Notes: generated by a model from the sequence alone, not told the origin. A DNA stretch of 64,000 nucleotides from Biomphalaria glabrata (GCF_947242115.1 NC_074719.1:45322884-45386883), one strand, 5' to 3'. Positions 32,600 to 44,430 are shown, counted from the first letter of the stretch. Program-made: numbers and translations.

Positions 32600-35504
32600 T
32601 CCTACAATAAAACCTGGAGTCAATAAGCTGCAGGTTTATGTCTGTATTCCTATTCAGTGTCTCTTTGGGCCAGTTTTGAAATATCTCACAGTTATTAAGT
32701 CAATAAATTCTGAATATTAAGAATGTATAAAAACCATACAAGACGAACTTTGTTAAGAAAAAAATCATTGTGGTATTATGCTATTGGTGATTGCTGTAAA
32801 ACAGATTTGTGTGTTTTAACTTTATAGATGTTTATTTTATTCAGCAGACTTAACGACAAATAATTCTAAAGTCTGAATCAAGTTTTCGTTTAAACATGCC
32901 TGGATTACTATTCTTGTTAGTGTTTTCTTTTTAATTGTAGCTGAAGATAATATTTTGTGTTTGCGTACCATTACGATGCAAATTATGTGTAATGAAACCT
33001 TTGGTTACAGATTGGCTCACCCTGCCCACCCCCATCCCCCCTCGTCCTGTGGGAGGTTTAGACTAGGAAGTAGATTATCTTCAACTCGGAAGAAAAGAGA
33101 CGAAACATATCAAATATTTCACAAAGTGTGAGCTTAAGAAAGTTAGAAAGAATTCAAAGTCCAGTATCTGTGGGAGCCTGTAGTCTAGGTTGACATTATG
33201 TCTAGTTGAAACTTTCACGAACTAAGATTGTCTTTACTTGTTGACCAAGCCGAACACTTACATTCCAATTGTCTGTGTCTCATTCTTATCATAGCTTAAT
33301 GAAGAGTATAGTGCTTAGAGGTTTGGGAGAGAAGAAGTGGATAGAACATCTGTGTGTAAAAGAAGTAAAGACTCATTTCAATTAGAACAAGCATTACTAC
33401 GTTGATGTAAAAATTCAACTCACGGAGGTGAGTTTGCCCGGCCAAGACTCAAGCGTCATTTAAATAGGCAGAAAAAGACCTTTGTTTATCATTTAACTTA
33501 ATCAGCCAAACTTAGCATTTCTAGAAAAGTCACATTCTTTGAGATTGCTGAGGATGGGTAATCCTTACTGGCCATACTGTAATCTTTGTCAAATTAATCT
33601 TAAGTTAGTTTTTGCTAAATTGATACCAAGTTTGTTGTGGCTAAAATTGAACCTTTAGTTCAGTGTGTGGTGTGGCACTTGTTAACTTCATGAGTTGTTT
33701 TGTTTTGGGGGGAAGGGTGCAAACAAATTAAGTATTCTGTAATTGGTCAGTAAAAATACCACCTGCAATTTCACTTCAGATTCACACAACACAAATAATT
33801 TAATGTTTCCGAAGTACTATATCTGAGGTGTTGCAATTGGTTTTGCCATGAGACAAAAAATATTTTTGTTAAAAATTGAGTATTTGAAATCAGTTTTTGA
33901 TGTTTTGAATTATACTGAGAACTAACAGTGTTTGTCAGGACACATTTTCTTATTTATTTTTATTTTTTTTTTACTTTAGAGTTAGATCATGTAGTTACAG
34001 TATAACTTAACTAAATACCCTGATTTTATTTCAACTGTCAGAGCACTTCAACCTACAATTTTTATTAATTTATTTTTTTTAAATTTAATATTACTTAGTC
34101 ATTCAACAGTAATGGCTCATTAGTATCTGATATTTGTAAATAGGACTGCTTCATTACTTTTTTTTTTTATGTACATAGTTATTTCCTATTTGTGTCTGCT
34201 ACCATGTTTCACGAGGGCAGAGTTACAAAGGTAAAAAAAAAAAAAATTGATATCTTATTTTTTGTGTGCCAGTTTGGACATGCATTTTGTTTGGATTATT
34301 GGACATTGATTATATCATTTTTGTTTTTACATGTTTTTGGTTTTTTCATTTTAAAATTTTGAACAACTTAGTTTTCAGTATTGTGATAATTGTTGTTGGA
34401 CATCATGTGTTGAAACAAATGTATTTTGTATTTGGCTAAAAAAAAAAGGTGGTTGTTAACTTAGATCAGGGATTCAGGATCAGCATTTATGTGTGTTCTT
34501 TCCCTTGTTTTGAAACAAAAGATTGTTGTATAGCTATCTCCAAGGAGCTACTAGATATATGATTATGTAACGTAATCCTCTTTTTGCCAGCTAGTATTTA
34601 TGACTATCCTTTTTAATATGCCTGATAGTAAGCTATGGCTGTTCCTCTTGATGTGCATGCTAGTAAGTAACGGCTATCCTCTGTGCAAGTAGTTTAAGCT
34701 ATTCTCCGTAGGCTTGGTAGTCAATTAGGATTATCCTGGAATATCTAAAAACACAAGACTAAGTTCTGGCTTGCCTGCTGTTAGAGCCAGAAAGATAACA
34801 AGTTGAAGGTATGATGCAATATTTGTTTACACTGATTGGTACGAAATTTCATCGACTCCCTACTAGGCCTAGAAAAGCCTTTTAGATCTCGTGAGATGCT
34901 GTGATATTTGGCGATATTTCAGCCTTTTAGATCTCCATGAGATGCTGTGATATTTGGCAATATTTCTTGAATGGTTCTTCAACCCTTGACTTTTCTTTTT
35001 TTTTTGGTGTCAGGTGTGGGGACATTAGCTGAAGGTAGAAATATATCAAGGAAAGAAAAATGCACATTCTAACTTGTACTGAGGCTCAACACTTGTACAT
35101 TGGAATAACAATTCCTTTTTCTATTTCAATTTTGACCATTAGTCTGTGTGGTAATATTCTGAAAGGCCTGTACCAAACCACAAACCTTTGTCTTCAACTC
35201 AGAACCTCTTGTTTCTGGCCCTTTTTTTTTTTGAAAGTCTTTAAATAGAGGGCAGAATTTTACTGAATCTGAAATCCCAATCAAGGATGTTACATATCAA
35301 AGTAATGATAGGTTCTTAAAGTCTTGAAAGATTACGATTGTCATTTTCTAAAATGCGTTTGAGAATTTTTAAGCTACTGTGGTTGTACAATCCCACCTGC
35401 AGTAGACATTTTTGTAGGATCTCTACCTTTAAATTTTAGCCAATTGAGCCAGATACTAACAGCCGAATTTTTAGTTTCAAAGTTGGTTGATTTGATATTG
35501 CTTA
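32600..35504. other. Intergenic stretch with minor repeats, no gene seen
   Basis: A family-2 SINE tail lies at 33005-33120 (CCCTCGTCCTGTGGGAGGTT). A 48-bp sequence is duplicated in tandem at 34872-34968 (GCCTTTTAGATCTC to ATATTTGGCGATATTTC). The rest is AT-rich sequence with T-runs and no supported exon. Confidence 0.4.
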
Positions 35505-35930
35505 CCATGGTGACGTGGTTTCTGTGAAGACTGAGATTTTGAATTTCATGATTTTTAGGGCGCCTCTGAGTCCACCCAACTCTAATGGGCCCCTGACTTA
35601 AGTTGGGGAAAGTAAGTGCGCTTGGTTTTTGTGCTGGCCATATGACACCAGCATAGTGGCTAAGTGTTTAAGCGCTTGGCTTCTGAACTCTTGGTCCTGG
35701 GTTTGAATCCATGCGAAGACAGATTTTGAATGTCTGGATTTTTAGGGCACCTCTGAGTCCATTAACTTCAATGGCTCCCTGACTTAAGTTGGGGAAAGTA
35801 AAGGCGGTTGGTCGTTGTGCTGGCCACAGGACACCCTGCTCGTTAACTGTAGGCCAAAGAAACATGGCCTTAACATCATCTGTCCTATAGATCACAAGGT
35901 CTGAAAGTGGATCTTTCACTTTACCATGTA
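35505..35930 (+). mobile_element. Family-1 SINE, two copies head to tail
   Basis: The first copy (35505-35650) runs from the GTGACGTGGTTTCTGTGAAG region to CTGGCCATATGACACC. A second, with its own tRNA-like head (AGTGGCTAAGTGTTTAAGCG and GGGTTTGAATCC), follows at 35651-35930 to the CACAAGGTCTGAAAGTGGAT end. The first body stops where the second head starts, which suggests one copy landed in the other. Confidence 0.7.
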
Positions 35931-36544
35931 ATGCTATTTCATCAACTACGAAAAAAAAAATGTGTATAGTTATAGAAATGTTAATGTTCACAAAATGTTA
36001 TTAGGATCATTCCAGGTCATTTCTATGCTGCAACAATTTGGCCCCTTTTTTTCATGTGACTTAACTTCCTTGTCCCTATTGATGACTCTGAATTCATTGT
36101 ATTCATGCATGTCTGTTGTGGGACTTGTCCAGTACTGTATCAAGCATGTATTTACGTATAGAACTGGTGCAGTGGTGGGAGGAACTCTGTGCAATGTAGT
36201 ACAAACAATGGTTACATTAAAAAATGTGTATTCCATTTCAACCAAAAAAAAGTGTTTATTTCTCAATGTTTGTATACTGTAGCAGCAGTTGGTTTAGATA
36301 GACTGGGAGAGACATGATAGACTGTGGCTGAGACTGATTTATTGATCCTTGCTGGAAATTAGTTGTGATTTCAAGGACTGTTTACTTTTACAGTTAAAAA
36401 ACAACATTCCATAAAACAGACACAGCATACAGAGAAGTTCATTGTGGGACTACAACAGGCGTCTTGGTCTTTTTACAAAGCTTAAATTGGATTAACTCGC
36501 CCCTTTTGTCTGGGTGGAATCTTGTACACGTTAGATCTTCCTAC

Positions 36545-36705
36545 ACTCTTTATCTTACAGACGTAACTTCCTAAGAGAAGATAATTACATCTTATGCAAT
36601 TCATGTGTCGATCCAGTCATGCATGTTAATCATTGACTTAGAATCGGTAATTAATTGATTTTCCTAGCTGACTCAGGCAACCCATCCCATTCTCTAATGG
36701 CACTA
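36545..36705 (-). repeat. Interspersed repeat R1 copy
   Basis: CTTTATCTTACAGACGTAAC, then CAGTCATGCATGTTAATCAT, then TTTTCCTAGCTGACTCAGGC match R1 reversed. Confidence 0.6.
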
Positions 36706-36872
36706 GAGATGAATTTTAAGGAGCACTTGTACTAATTTGTCTCTTGTGTGAAACGTTTCCATCAAGAGTGTCTGCGCTCCATAATGGGCAGACTTTGGTA
36801 AGACTACCTTACAGATATCCATAATCTGCTAGAGGCCAGCGTGGATATTATGAAATGTTAAAAACCCTATAT

Positions 36873-37512
36873 GAGGAGCGGTGGCTGAGCGGTAAAGCGC
36901 TTGGCTTCTGAACCGAGGGTCCTGGGTTCGAATCTTGGTGAAGACTGGGATTTTTAATTTCGGGATCTTTGGGCGCCCCTGGGTCCACCCGAACTCTTAT
37001 AGTTCGTCCATCGTGGTTCGATGATGACCACTTTTGTCATCCAGGGGGCTGAGGGCTTTGCACTGGGGTTTTGTGCCTCCTCATGTGAACCTGGAATGTT
37101 CGGCTGCACACTGGGCAGGTTATTCCAGCTGGAGCTAGTATCCTTGACCTTGCTTTTCTTCTCTGGCGTTTACTCTTCTGCCAGAGTTGTTCTCTTTTCC
37201 TCAGCAACCTGTGCGCCAGTTTTCACAGCGCGACGCCATGATGCTCTGTCATGTGCTTCTGTCTCCCAGGCGGCTGGGTCTATGCTGAACGCCTTTAGAG
37301 AAGCTTTGAGGGTGTCCCTAAAGCGTTTTCTTTGAATGCCTTGCGAGCTCTAATGGGTACCTGACATTAGTTGGGGAAAAAATAAAGGCGGTTGGTCGTT
37401 GTGCTGGCCACATGACACCCTGTGTTAACCGTAGGCCACAGAAACAGATGACCTTTACATCATCTGCCCTATAGACAACAATGTCTGAAAGGGGAACTTA
37501 ACTTTTACTTTA
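36873..37512 (+). mobile_element. Family-1 SINE split by a LINE tail
   Basis: The SINE head and body (GGAGCGGTGGCTGAGCGGTA, B-box GGGTTCGAATCTTGG) run to about 36996. The SINE resumes at about 37346 (GAGCTCTAATGGGTACCTGA) and ends near 37512. The insert lies at 36997-37345. Flanks GAACTCT and GAGCTCT look like a 7-bp target duplication. Confidence 0.8.
36997..37345 (-). mobile_element. LINE ORF2 3' tail, inserted in a SINE
   Basis: The reverse translation gives KKRFRDTLKASLKAFSIDP then AAWETEAHDRASWRRAVKTG. After a frame change it gives CPVCSRTFQVHMRRHKTPVQ and a stop. This is a typical C-terminus of a non-LTR reverse-transcriptase protein, with a short zinc-finger-like CPVC...H..RH motif. 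It is heavily 5'-truncated. A second copy of the same tail is at 55808-55875. Confidence 0.75.
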
Positions 37513-37703
37513 AACCCTATATAGATTCAATTTGAGGTCAACACTTAGATAATAAAACTAGATCTAGTCTTGACGAATCTGATGCGCTGGCTTGAGGATA
37601 TTAATAAAAAAAAATCAGGGATAGATTTTTTTTAAAATCAAAAATGCACACACACAAAATAATCAGCAAGATAAATTCTTAACACAATTAATGTATTCAC
37701 AAT

Positions 37704-37883
37704 GGACCTCATTCACCAATCGTAAACAAACAACATTTAGTCACGTGATCTTATTGATAAAACAACGGAAAAAAACTGTCACGTGACAACCATCATGAAT
37801 TAAAATGAGATCGTAAATTATATAGAAGAGATAGAGCACCACGTGGCTAAATGTTGTTTGTTTACGATTGGTGAATGAGGTCC
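37704..37883. mobile_element. 180-bp MITE with long inverted ends
   Basis: The left end GGACCTCATTCACCAATCG continues TAAACAAACAACATTTAG and is mirrored exactly at the right end (CTAAATGTTGTTTGTTTAC to GAATGAGGTCC), about 37 bp each. Both arms lie next to CACGTG words. It encodes nothing. Confidence 0.85.
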
Positions 37884-37937
37884 GTTGACATTTCGACCAG
37901 TATACGTCTGGCAGGACAGTAATTGTTGAAGTTGACG

Positions 37938-38722
37938 AAAAAACCACTCAGTTCTGCTAAAAAAAAACCACTAAGTTCTGCTCCAAAAAAAAAACACTCA
38001 GTTCTGCTCCGAAAAAAACACTCAGTTCTGCTCCGAAAAAAAACCCACTCATTTCTGCTCCGAAAAAAACACTCAGTTCTGCTCCGAAAAAAAACACTCA
38101 GTTCTGCTCCGAAAAAAAACCCACTCATTTCTGCTCCGAAAAAAACACTCAGTTCTGCTCCGAAAAAACCACTCAGTTCTGCTCCAAAAAAAAAACACTC
38201 AGTTCTGCTCCGAAAAAAACACTCAGTTCTGCTCCGAAAAAAAACCCACTCATTTCTGCTCCGAAAAAAACACTCAGTTCTGCTCCGAAAAAAAAACACT
38301 CAGTTCTGCTCCGAAAAAAACCCCACTCATTTCTGCTCCGAAAAAACACTCAGTTCTGCTCCGAAAAAAAACCCACTCATTTCTGCTCCGAAAAAAACAC
38401 TCAGTTCTGCTCCGAAAAAAAAACACTCAGTTCTGCTCCGAAAAAAAACCCACTCATTTCTGCTCCGAAAAAAACACTCAGTTCTGCTCCGAAAAAACCA
38501 CTCAGTTCTGCTCCAAAAAAAAAACACTCAGTTCTGCTCCGAAAAAAAACCCACTCATTTCTGCTCCGAAAAAAACACTCAGTTCTGCTCCGAAAAAAAA
38601 ACACTCAGTTCTGCTCCGAAAAAAACCCCACTCATTTCTGCTCCGAAAAAAACACTCAGTTCTGCTCCGAAAAAAAACCCACTCATTTCTGCTCCGAAAA
38701 AAAAACACTCAGTTCTGCTCCA
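37938..38722. repeat. A-tract minisatellite, 22-26-bp unit, about 32 copies
   Basis: The unit is CACTCAGTTCTGCTCCG followed by 5-9 A. It alternates with a CCCACTCATTTCTGCTCCG form. A longer pattern of about 0.33 kb seems to repeat (the rare CTCCAAAAAAAAAA unit sits near 38183 and 38511). Open frames across it are by-products. Confidence 0.9.
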
Positions 38723-38859
38723 AGTGTCTCATAAGTGCGTCTCTATCGCTATGTTCTCCATTGTCAGTAGGCTATATTAAAGGAGAAACAGTGTTCATAG
38801 CCGACACTTAGAAATACTCCCAAGACAATACACAAATCTGAGTCAAGAGACGCAATTAA

Positions 38860-39260
38860 AAGGAAAGAAAAATGTCAGATGAGCGTAAAAACGTCTTACA
38901 ATAAGAGGGCAAGAAGTTTGAGTCAGCTGAGAACTGGACAGGTGGTCTATTTCCAATCACCAAATGACCCTTCAAGGAGACGAAGAAGAATATAGTCCCT
39001 AGTAAACCAGAGAGCTTACATTATTCGAGGTGACAATGGTGCAGTATACCAAAGAAACAGAGTGCATATCAACCCTAACAGAGAAACAGAACAAGATATT
39101 CCCCGATACTGATGACAATTTAATTTACAGGACAATAGAACTGAAGATCAAAACATTCGCCATAGGTCATTACAAACAAACTTTGGATGCGACAAAGAAC
39201 TACCCGTCATTCCCTGCGACCAAGGGATCAGATGAAGAAACCGACAAGATTCAATGACCA
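38860..39260 (+). mobile_element. Old Ty3/Gypsy-like fragment, end of integrase (fossil)
   Basis: Translated pieces (TGQVVYFQSPNDPSRRRR; AYIIRGDNGAVYQRNRVHIN) resemble the C-terminal end of a Gypsy-type integrase. It is an old, broken fragment without recognisable LTRs. Confidence 0.5.
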
Positions 39261-39889
39261 TGTTTCTTAATGAACTATTGAATGTTGATCTTTAAATGTG
39301 ATATGTTTCATATTCATTGAAGCGTGTATATGTTAGGCCTAATTATGTTTTGTTATTTTTGGTTGTTTTGATTTTTTTTATGATATTCCCCAAAACATAT
39401 TTTTTTAAGAAAAAGCGATGGTGATATGGTGCACAAAGGTGCACTCGTTCAAGATAATGAAGTGTTGATCTCCTGTTCTCCGCCATAACACTAATGGTTG
39501 TTTGCTTATTGCTGACTGCGGACCTAGATCTTTATTAACACATTTAAAGACTAGGACTAAGACTGCTTTATTGATCCTTACGAAAATTTGTTGTGATTAC
39601 AAAGTCTCTTTTCTCATATAAAGACAACACAACAGAAAAAACAACTCATAAATACAACAGACAACATAGAGAGTTTATTCAACGACTACACGATTAAACT
39701 ATTTAATAGCGATGAAACATTTGAAACAAAATAATAGTGGTCAAACATTTAAATTTTATAATAGCAGTAAAAAAAACAATTATTCAATCTGCATAAAAGC
39801 CATTCAAACTATTTAATAGCGGCAGTTTATTCCTAACCTCAGCAGTCAAGATGATGCTCCACTAAGAAAGCTTTTGAAACATAATTGTC

Positions 39890-40345
39890 TCATCCAAAGG
39901 AATCATGAACAGAACAATGGTTTTCAAGAATTGAAACACCATTTAGCGTATTATGATGTCAACAACCTGACAACAAGAATGTAGAACTTGAATTTGATGC
40001 AATCACGCAAGTAAAGATCGACAGACTGAGAGACAGGAGGGTCTAACGCATCAAGACCCAGAAACAAATTAAGATACGTTCAAATTACTTCAAATCGACA
40101 ACCAAATTTCCCTGCTACATGTTTGATAAAGAAGGGGCAGTTTAAAATGATCCCAAACCTTTGGACTCTGGAGAAATCTGAATCAACTTTGATTTTCCTA
40201 ATCAATGAGAAGTATAGGCCTACAGAAGATGCTACAATGAGACTACGGTGGTATGATCTGAAAGTCTATTCAAGAAAAGGACACGACAATTGTCTCCGAT
40301 ACACTTTCCTACATGTAGGCCTACTAGATACCGATATAAAGAAAT
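39890..40345 (+). mobile_element. Old Ty3/Gypsy-like fragment, RT/RNase H region (fossil)
   Basis: Pieces such as FQELKHHLAYYDVNN and MRLRWYDLKVYSRKGHDN resemble the end of the reverse transcriptase and RNase H of Gypsy-type elements. It lies after the integrase-like piece, the reverse of the usual order, so these are separate or rearranged remains. It is old and broken. Confidence 0.45.
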
Positions 40346-40387
40346 GAAAATTATATAGGCCTATTATTCTTCGCTTCTTGTAGGTAA

Positions 40388-40512
40388 AATGGAGGCAGAT
40401 GCCAGGCAGATGGGCAAGACGTGGGGACAGTTGGTGAGATTCGCCCAGAACCGAGACGCCTGGAGAAAACTGGTTGGTGGCCTATGCCATAGACGGGACG
40501 ACAGGCGGAGAT
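40388..40512 (+). mobile_element. LINE ORF2 C-terminal fragment
   Basis: The frame reads MEADARQMGKTWGQLVRFAQ then NRDAWRKLVGGLCHRRDDRR and a TAA stop. This is the conserved tail of a non-LTR reverse-transcriptase protein, of the same type as 21005-21340. Only the last 40 or so codons remain. Confidence 0.6.
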
Positions 40513-40544
40513 AAGATCTATGTACATTTCCTCACTAGCGCGAT

Positions 40545-42313
40545 CATGGGCGTAGCCAGGTTTTTTTTTTTCGGGGGGAGGGGGATTTTTTTCGCCCCTA
40601 CCCCCGGCAAAAACATATTTATAGGCCTATGTATGTATGTGTGTTTGCGTGAACATAATCTTTATTACATTCTGACCCTTCATTCTTTCGTGCCCTAGAA
40701 TTTCTTTCTGGAGTTAGTGGAAAAATTGTAGACTCCCCGCCATTGCCAGCAAGGGGGTCTGGAGAAGCGCTAGGAGACCCGATCTCTATAACTGACTCCT
40801 AAAATATGTCTTAGCCATCTTTGTTGAGACATATTTAGTGTTTTTCAATTTCGCAGATGATTATTCACTGCACTTTATTAATGGAGCCCCGCCACTGGTA
40901 GAAATGTGTAACCACTCTTGAATACGCTCTTAGAATTAGGGGTAGGTGACTGTAGTTTGCTTTAGATTTTATATCGAAAAGGGAAGTTTTATCGTCAAAA
41001 TCATCTGTTGGAGGTTTTAAACTAAAAAATCTCTGGGGTTGTTTTTTTTTTTTTTAATTCAAAACCCCATTTAGCTACGGTCATAGAATTTGGTAACTGT
41101 AGTTTGCTTTAGAATAATATTGAAGATAGAGGTTTTCCACCTCAAAACGCTCTGTAAGGGGATTTTAAACTCAAAACCATCTGGAGGGGTTTAAACTTTA
41201 AAAAAAAAGCCATCTATAGGAGAGGGGCTTAAACTCAAAACCCTCAATTGGCTTGGCTACGCTCAAATAATTTTAGTGTTTAATTTGCTTTTTGTTTTAT
41301 TGAAGATGTATTTTTTTTAGCATCAAACCCCACTGAAGGGGGGTTTAAACTTAAAAACCCTTTTGGCATGGCTCATAGCATTTTGAATGCTTAATTTGCT
41401 TTTTTTTTTTTTTTTTACATTGAAGATGTATTATTTAGCTTTAAACCCCGCTGGCGGTGGGTTTAAACTCAAAACCCTTTTGGCTACGCTAATAGATTTT
41501 AGAGTGTGTAATTTGCTTTTTTTAAATATTGAAAATGAATTTTTTAGCTTTAAAATCCACTAGAGGGGAGTTTAAACTCAAAACCCCTTTGACTATACTC
41601 ATAGAACTTTGAGTGTATAATTTGCTTTGTTTTTAATATTAAAGAGGTATTTTTTTTTTTTTTTACATGGAATGGGTTGCCTGAGCTAGCCAAGAAAACC
41701 AGTGACTTGGCAGAATTTAAGTCATTGGTTAATATGCATGACTAAATGCATGAAGCGTAGGACGTAGTCATCTTCTTTTTTGAAGTAACGTCTGTATTAT
41801 ATAAGATAAGATAAGAAAACCCATTTAGCTTTTTTTAAAATATATATTGAAGAGGTATTTTTAGATTCAAACCCTACTGAATGGGGGAGGGTTAAACTCA
41901 AACACTTCAAAATTTTGAGTGTGAAATTTGCTTTTTTTTTATATTGAAGAGGTTAAGGTTATCGTACATTTCGGAGGGGGGTTTTAAAATCAAAATCTTC
42001 CTTAAAACTGTGCTCTTGGAATTTGGGGATTGTCGTTTGCATTTTTTTTCTTTGGTTTGTTTTATAGAAGAGGGGGATTTAACTGCTAAAACACCTAGGG
42101 GGGTTTTAAACGCAAACCCCCTGGTAGGGGGTTTTAAACTCAAAAACCGTTGGCTGTGTTGGGGCAAGTGATGGTTTAGTATTAAAATCTCACCTAAAAT
42201 AAACAAAATCAAAGTAAAAAATCAGTCGCTAAATTCCGATCCCCCCCCCTTGCGGGTGGGATTTCATTTCGGAGGGCGGGGGTTTGAACCCCCCCCCCCC
42301 GGCTACGCCCATG
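40545..42313. mobile_element. 1.77-kb non-coding element with inverted ends and internal repeats
   Basis: The left end CATGGGCGTAGCCAGG and right end CCCGGCTACGCCCATG match inverted at 15 of 16 bases. Between them a degenerate unit of about 110 bp recurs: TTTAAACTCAAAACCC, GGCTACGCTCATAG, then TTGCTTTT and ATTGAAGA. No protein is seen. An R1 repeat copy is nested at 41664-41815. It is probably a non-autonomous DNA transposon; the superfamily is unknown. Confidence 0.65.
41664..41815 (+). repeat. Interspersed repeat R1 copy nested in the 1.77-kb element
   Basis: It reads ATGGGTTGCCTGAGCTAGCC, AACCAGTGACTTGGCAGAAT, TGCATGACTAAATGCATGAA and ends TATATAAGATAAGATAAG. It interrupts the internal repeat units of the host element, so it is younger. 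Confidence 0.65.
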
Positions 42314-42476
42314 AGTGCGACAGTACAGCACCGTTTTTCTTACGTAATAAATGGCGTTCCAAATTTGTTTTCGTTAGAGTTGTCTTGTGTTGCACAGTTG
42401 AGGCTGAGTATAATAGCCATGGGAAGTACTGCATTCCTCATTAATCTCGAAGACAAGCCGCATTATTATTATTATT

Positions 42477-42723
42477 GTTGCGCAACCATAGACATAAATA
42501 AATATAGACTGGCCGATAATAGAGTTTTATGAAACGAAAATTTGTGACTTGCATTTCTGTGTACTTTATTTATGTCTAGGAGTTTTGTTTAATCTCTAAG
42601 ACTGAAGATCATGCAATTTTTCAGAATTCGGAAATCCGAATACAATAGATATACATGTTTTCAAGTTACATGAAGTTATTTCCTTTTTCCAGTCTATATT
42701 TATTTATGTCTATGTGCGCAACC
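42477..42723. mobile_element. 247-bp MITE with inverted ends
   Basis: GTTGCGCAACCATAGACATA then AATAAATATAGACTGG at the left is mirrored at the right by CCAGTCTATATTTATTTATG then TCTATGTGCGCAAC, with one or two differences. No coding sequence lies inside. Confidence 0.75.
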
Positions 42724-44101
42724 CTCTCCACCCCTCCCCAATGACAATGATATTACTATGATTGGTGCTAGTATAAAAATATATTTTAAAAAAAAAGATA
42801 CTCTATACTATGGACCTATAAAATAGATCTAGAGGGATTCCCTTCAACTGTATTTTTATTCTGCTTTCTCCCACATCGTGTAGATATATCTACAATACAA
42901 TCATTTTAATACGGGAAAATCAACAAAATGTGACGTCCTAATTTTTAACTGCTAAAAGCTGCAGAAACGCTAATTGCTTGTGTGGTGTGTTCATTTCCTG
43001 TTGTGTATGAGGAAATTAATCAAAGTTTATTTCACTGTAAGTGTTAAATTGCTGTTCTTGCCTTCCTTCTGTGTATCTGCAACTATTATTTATCAACATT
43101 TTATACATTTATTCGATGCTTTTGGGGTTAAAAACTTTAGGATTTCGTTATTTTTGGAAGCAACAAATACAGCCAACCTTGCACCCCCTTGTCAGCCGCC
43201 GCCGCCATGTCATCCGCCCCTGACCTCGATTTGGTTTGGTTTAGTTTATCTGGTACACCTTTCCAAACAAATTTGTCGAAAATTCCCAGCCCAAATAAAC
43301 TTTTTAAAAACCAATACCCTATTAAGAAAAGGAATTAGCTTCATTATGATAAAATATCTCTAGGTCATGATCATACATTATATTTATAAGATCAAAGATG
43401 AGTAGTGACTAGTCACTAGTAGTGGTGGTCTACTTGTACTTTGATAACTTTGTTATTGTAGATTAAGTTGTAGGACTTGACAACAACACAAATATTGATT
43501 TCTAGAGTCTACTAGACTAAAGTATAGTCACACTAGTATAGTCACTTATAGTGTATTGATCTAGATCTATACATCTCTTTCTAAATGATCTAGATCTTTT
43601 ACTACTTTTAGATAGAATCTACAGAATGCAGATCTAGAGTAGCATATATGATATATATTTAATTATTTAATATATATCTATAATATTCTATAAAACTGTG
43701 ACTAGATCAAATTTATATATAATATATATATATAGATTATGATTAGATCTAGTAATCAGACAGAGTAATCAAAATAACTGAGAATATATCTCACTAGAAA
43801 ATGATTAGATGGACACACATTGATAATTAATTTCTAGTATTGATAGTCTTAGATCAAGATCTAAAAACAAACATACTTGTACAATAGAAGCAAATCTAGT
43901 AACTAAAACTGGACTGGTGAACTCTGGTGTATGGAGGTTTAATCAGTTTACAACATATTGTAAATTTAATAATCCCATTATAATTAGAAGAGATCCATAC
44001 TACATAGCCATACTGCAGAAAGTAGGCCAGAGAAATCAAATAAAAAAATTAAACTTTAAATAAAACCTTCGTTCCCTGTTACGTATATATTACTATATAT
44101 A

Positions 44102-44104
<3 letters not shown>

Positions 44105-44161
<57 letters not shown>
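44105..44161. repeat. TA microsatellite
   Basis: This is an uninterrupted run of alternating T and A. Confidence 0.95.
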
Positions 44162-44166
<5 letters not shown>

Positions 44167-44284
44167 TTATAGACTATAGACTGTCCTAAACTTGATTCTA
44201 GATTAAATCAGTCTTGGCATATCTCTAGCTATATATTTTATATATGATATATACATACAATTAAAATGTATGTTACATACCACT

Positions 44285-44430
44285 ATATTATATCTCTGGC
44301 AGAGTTGTGTTGACTGAGCGCATAAGCCCTAAAGGCAGCACGGAAAACCAACTCCTACTCCACAAATGAGATTGGACCAAAGCGCTCTGAGCATGCTATA
44401 AGCATGAAGTAGCGCTATATAATAGCTATA
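44285..44430 (+). mobile_element. SINE family 3
   Basis: GTTGTGTTGACTGAGCGCAT, CTAAAGGCAGCACGGAAAAC, GAGATTGGACCAAAGCGCTC and GAGCATGCTATAAGCATGAA match the copies at 60695 and 29985. Confidence 0.65.

Larger units (their letters stand above)
29721..32600 (+). other. Probable long 3' UTR of the flower homologue
   Basis: No further coding exon is seen. The sequence is AT-rich with many T-runs. Possible poly(A) signals (AATAAA) occur near 31627, 32312 and 32422. A worn family-3 SINE with a long C-run lies at about 29985-30235. The true end of the transcript cannot be told from sequence. Confidence 0.4.

Noticed and set aside
35962-36282. Overlapping open frames of about 100 codons on both strands
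   Set aside because: No domain, splice context or start context supports them; they lie next to SINE copies in AT-rich sequence.
37021-37335. Plus-strand 104-codon open frame
   Set aside because: It runs antisense to a LINE ORF2 tail and has no features of its own.
37862-38780. Lys/Ser-rich and Phe-rich open frames in the A-tract array
   Set aside because: They arise from the repeat unit and the frames shift with A-tract length. No gene-like features.
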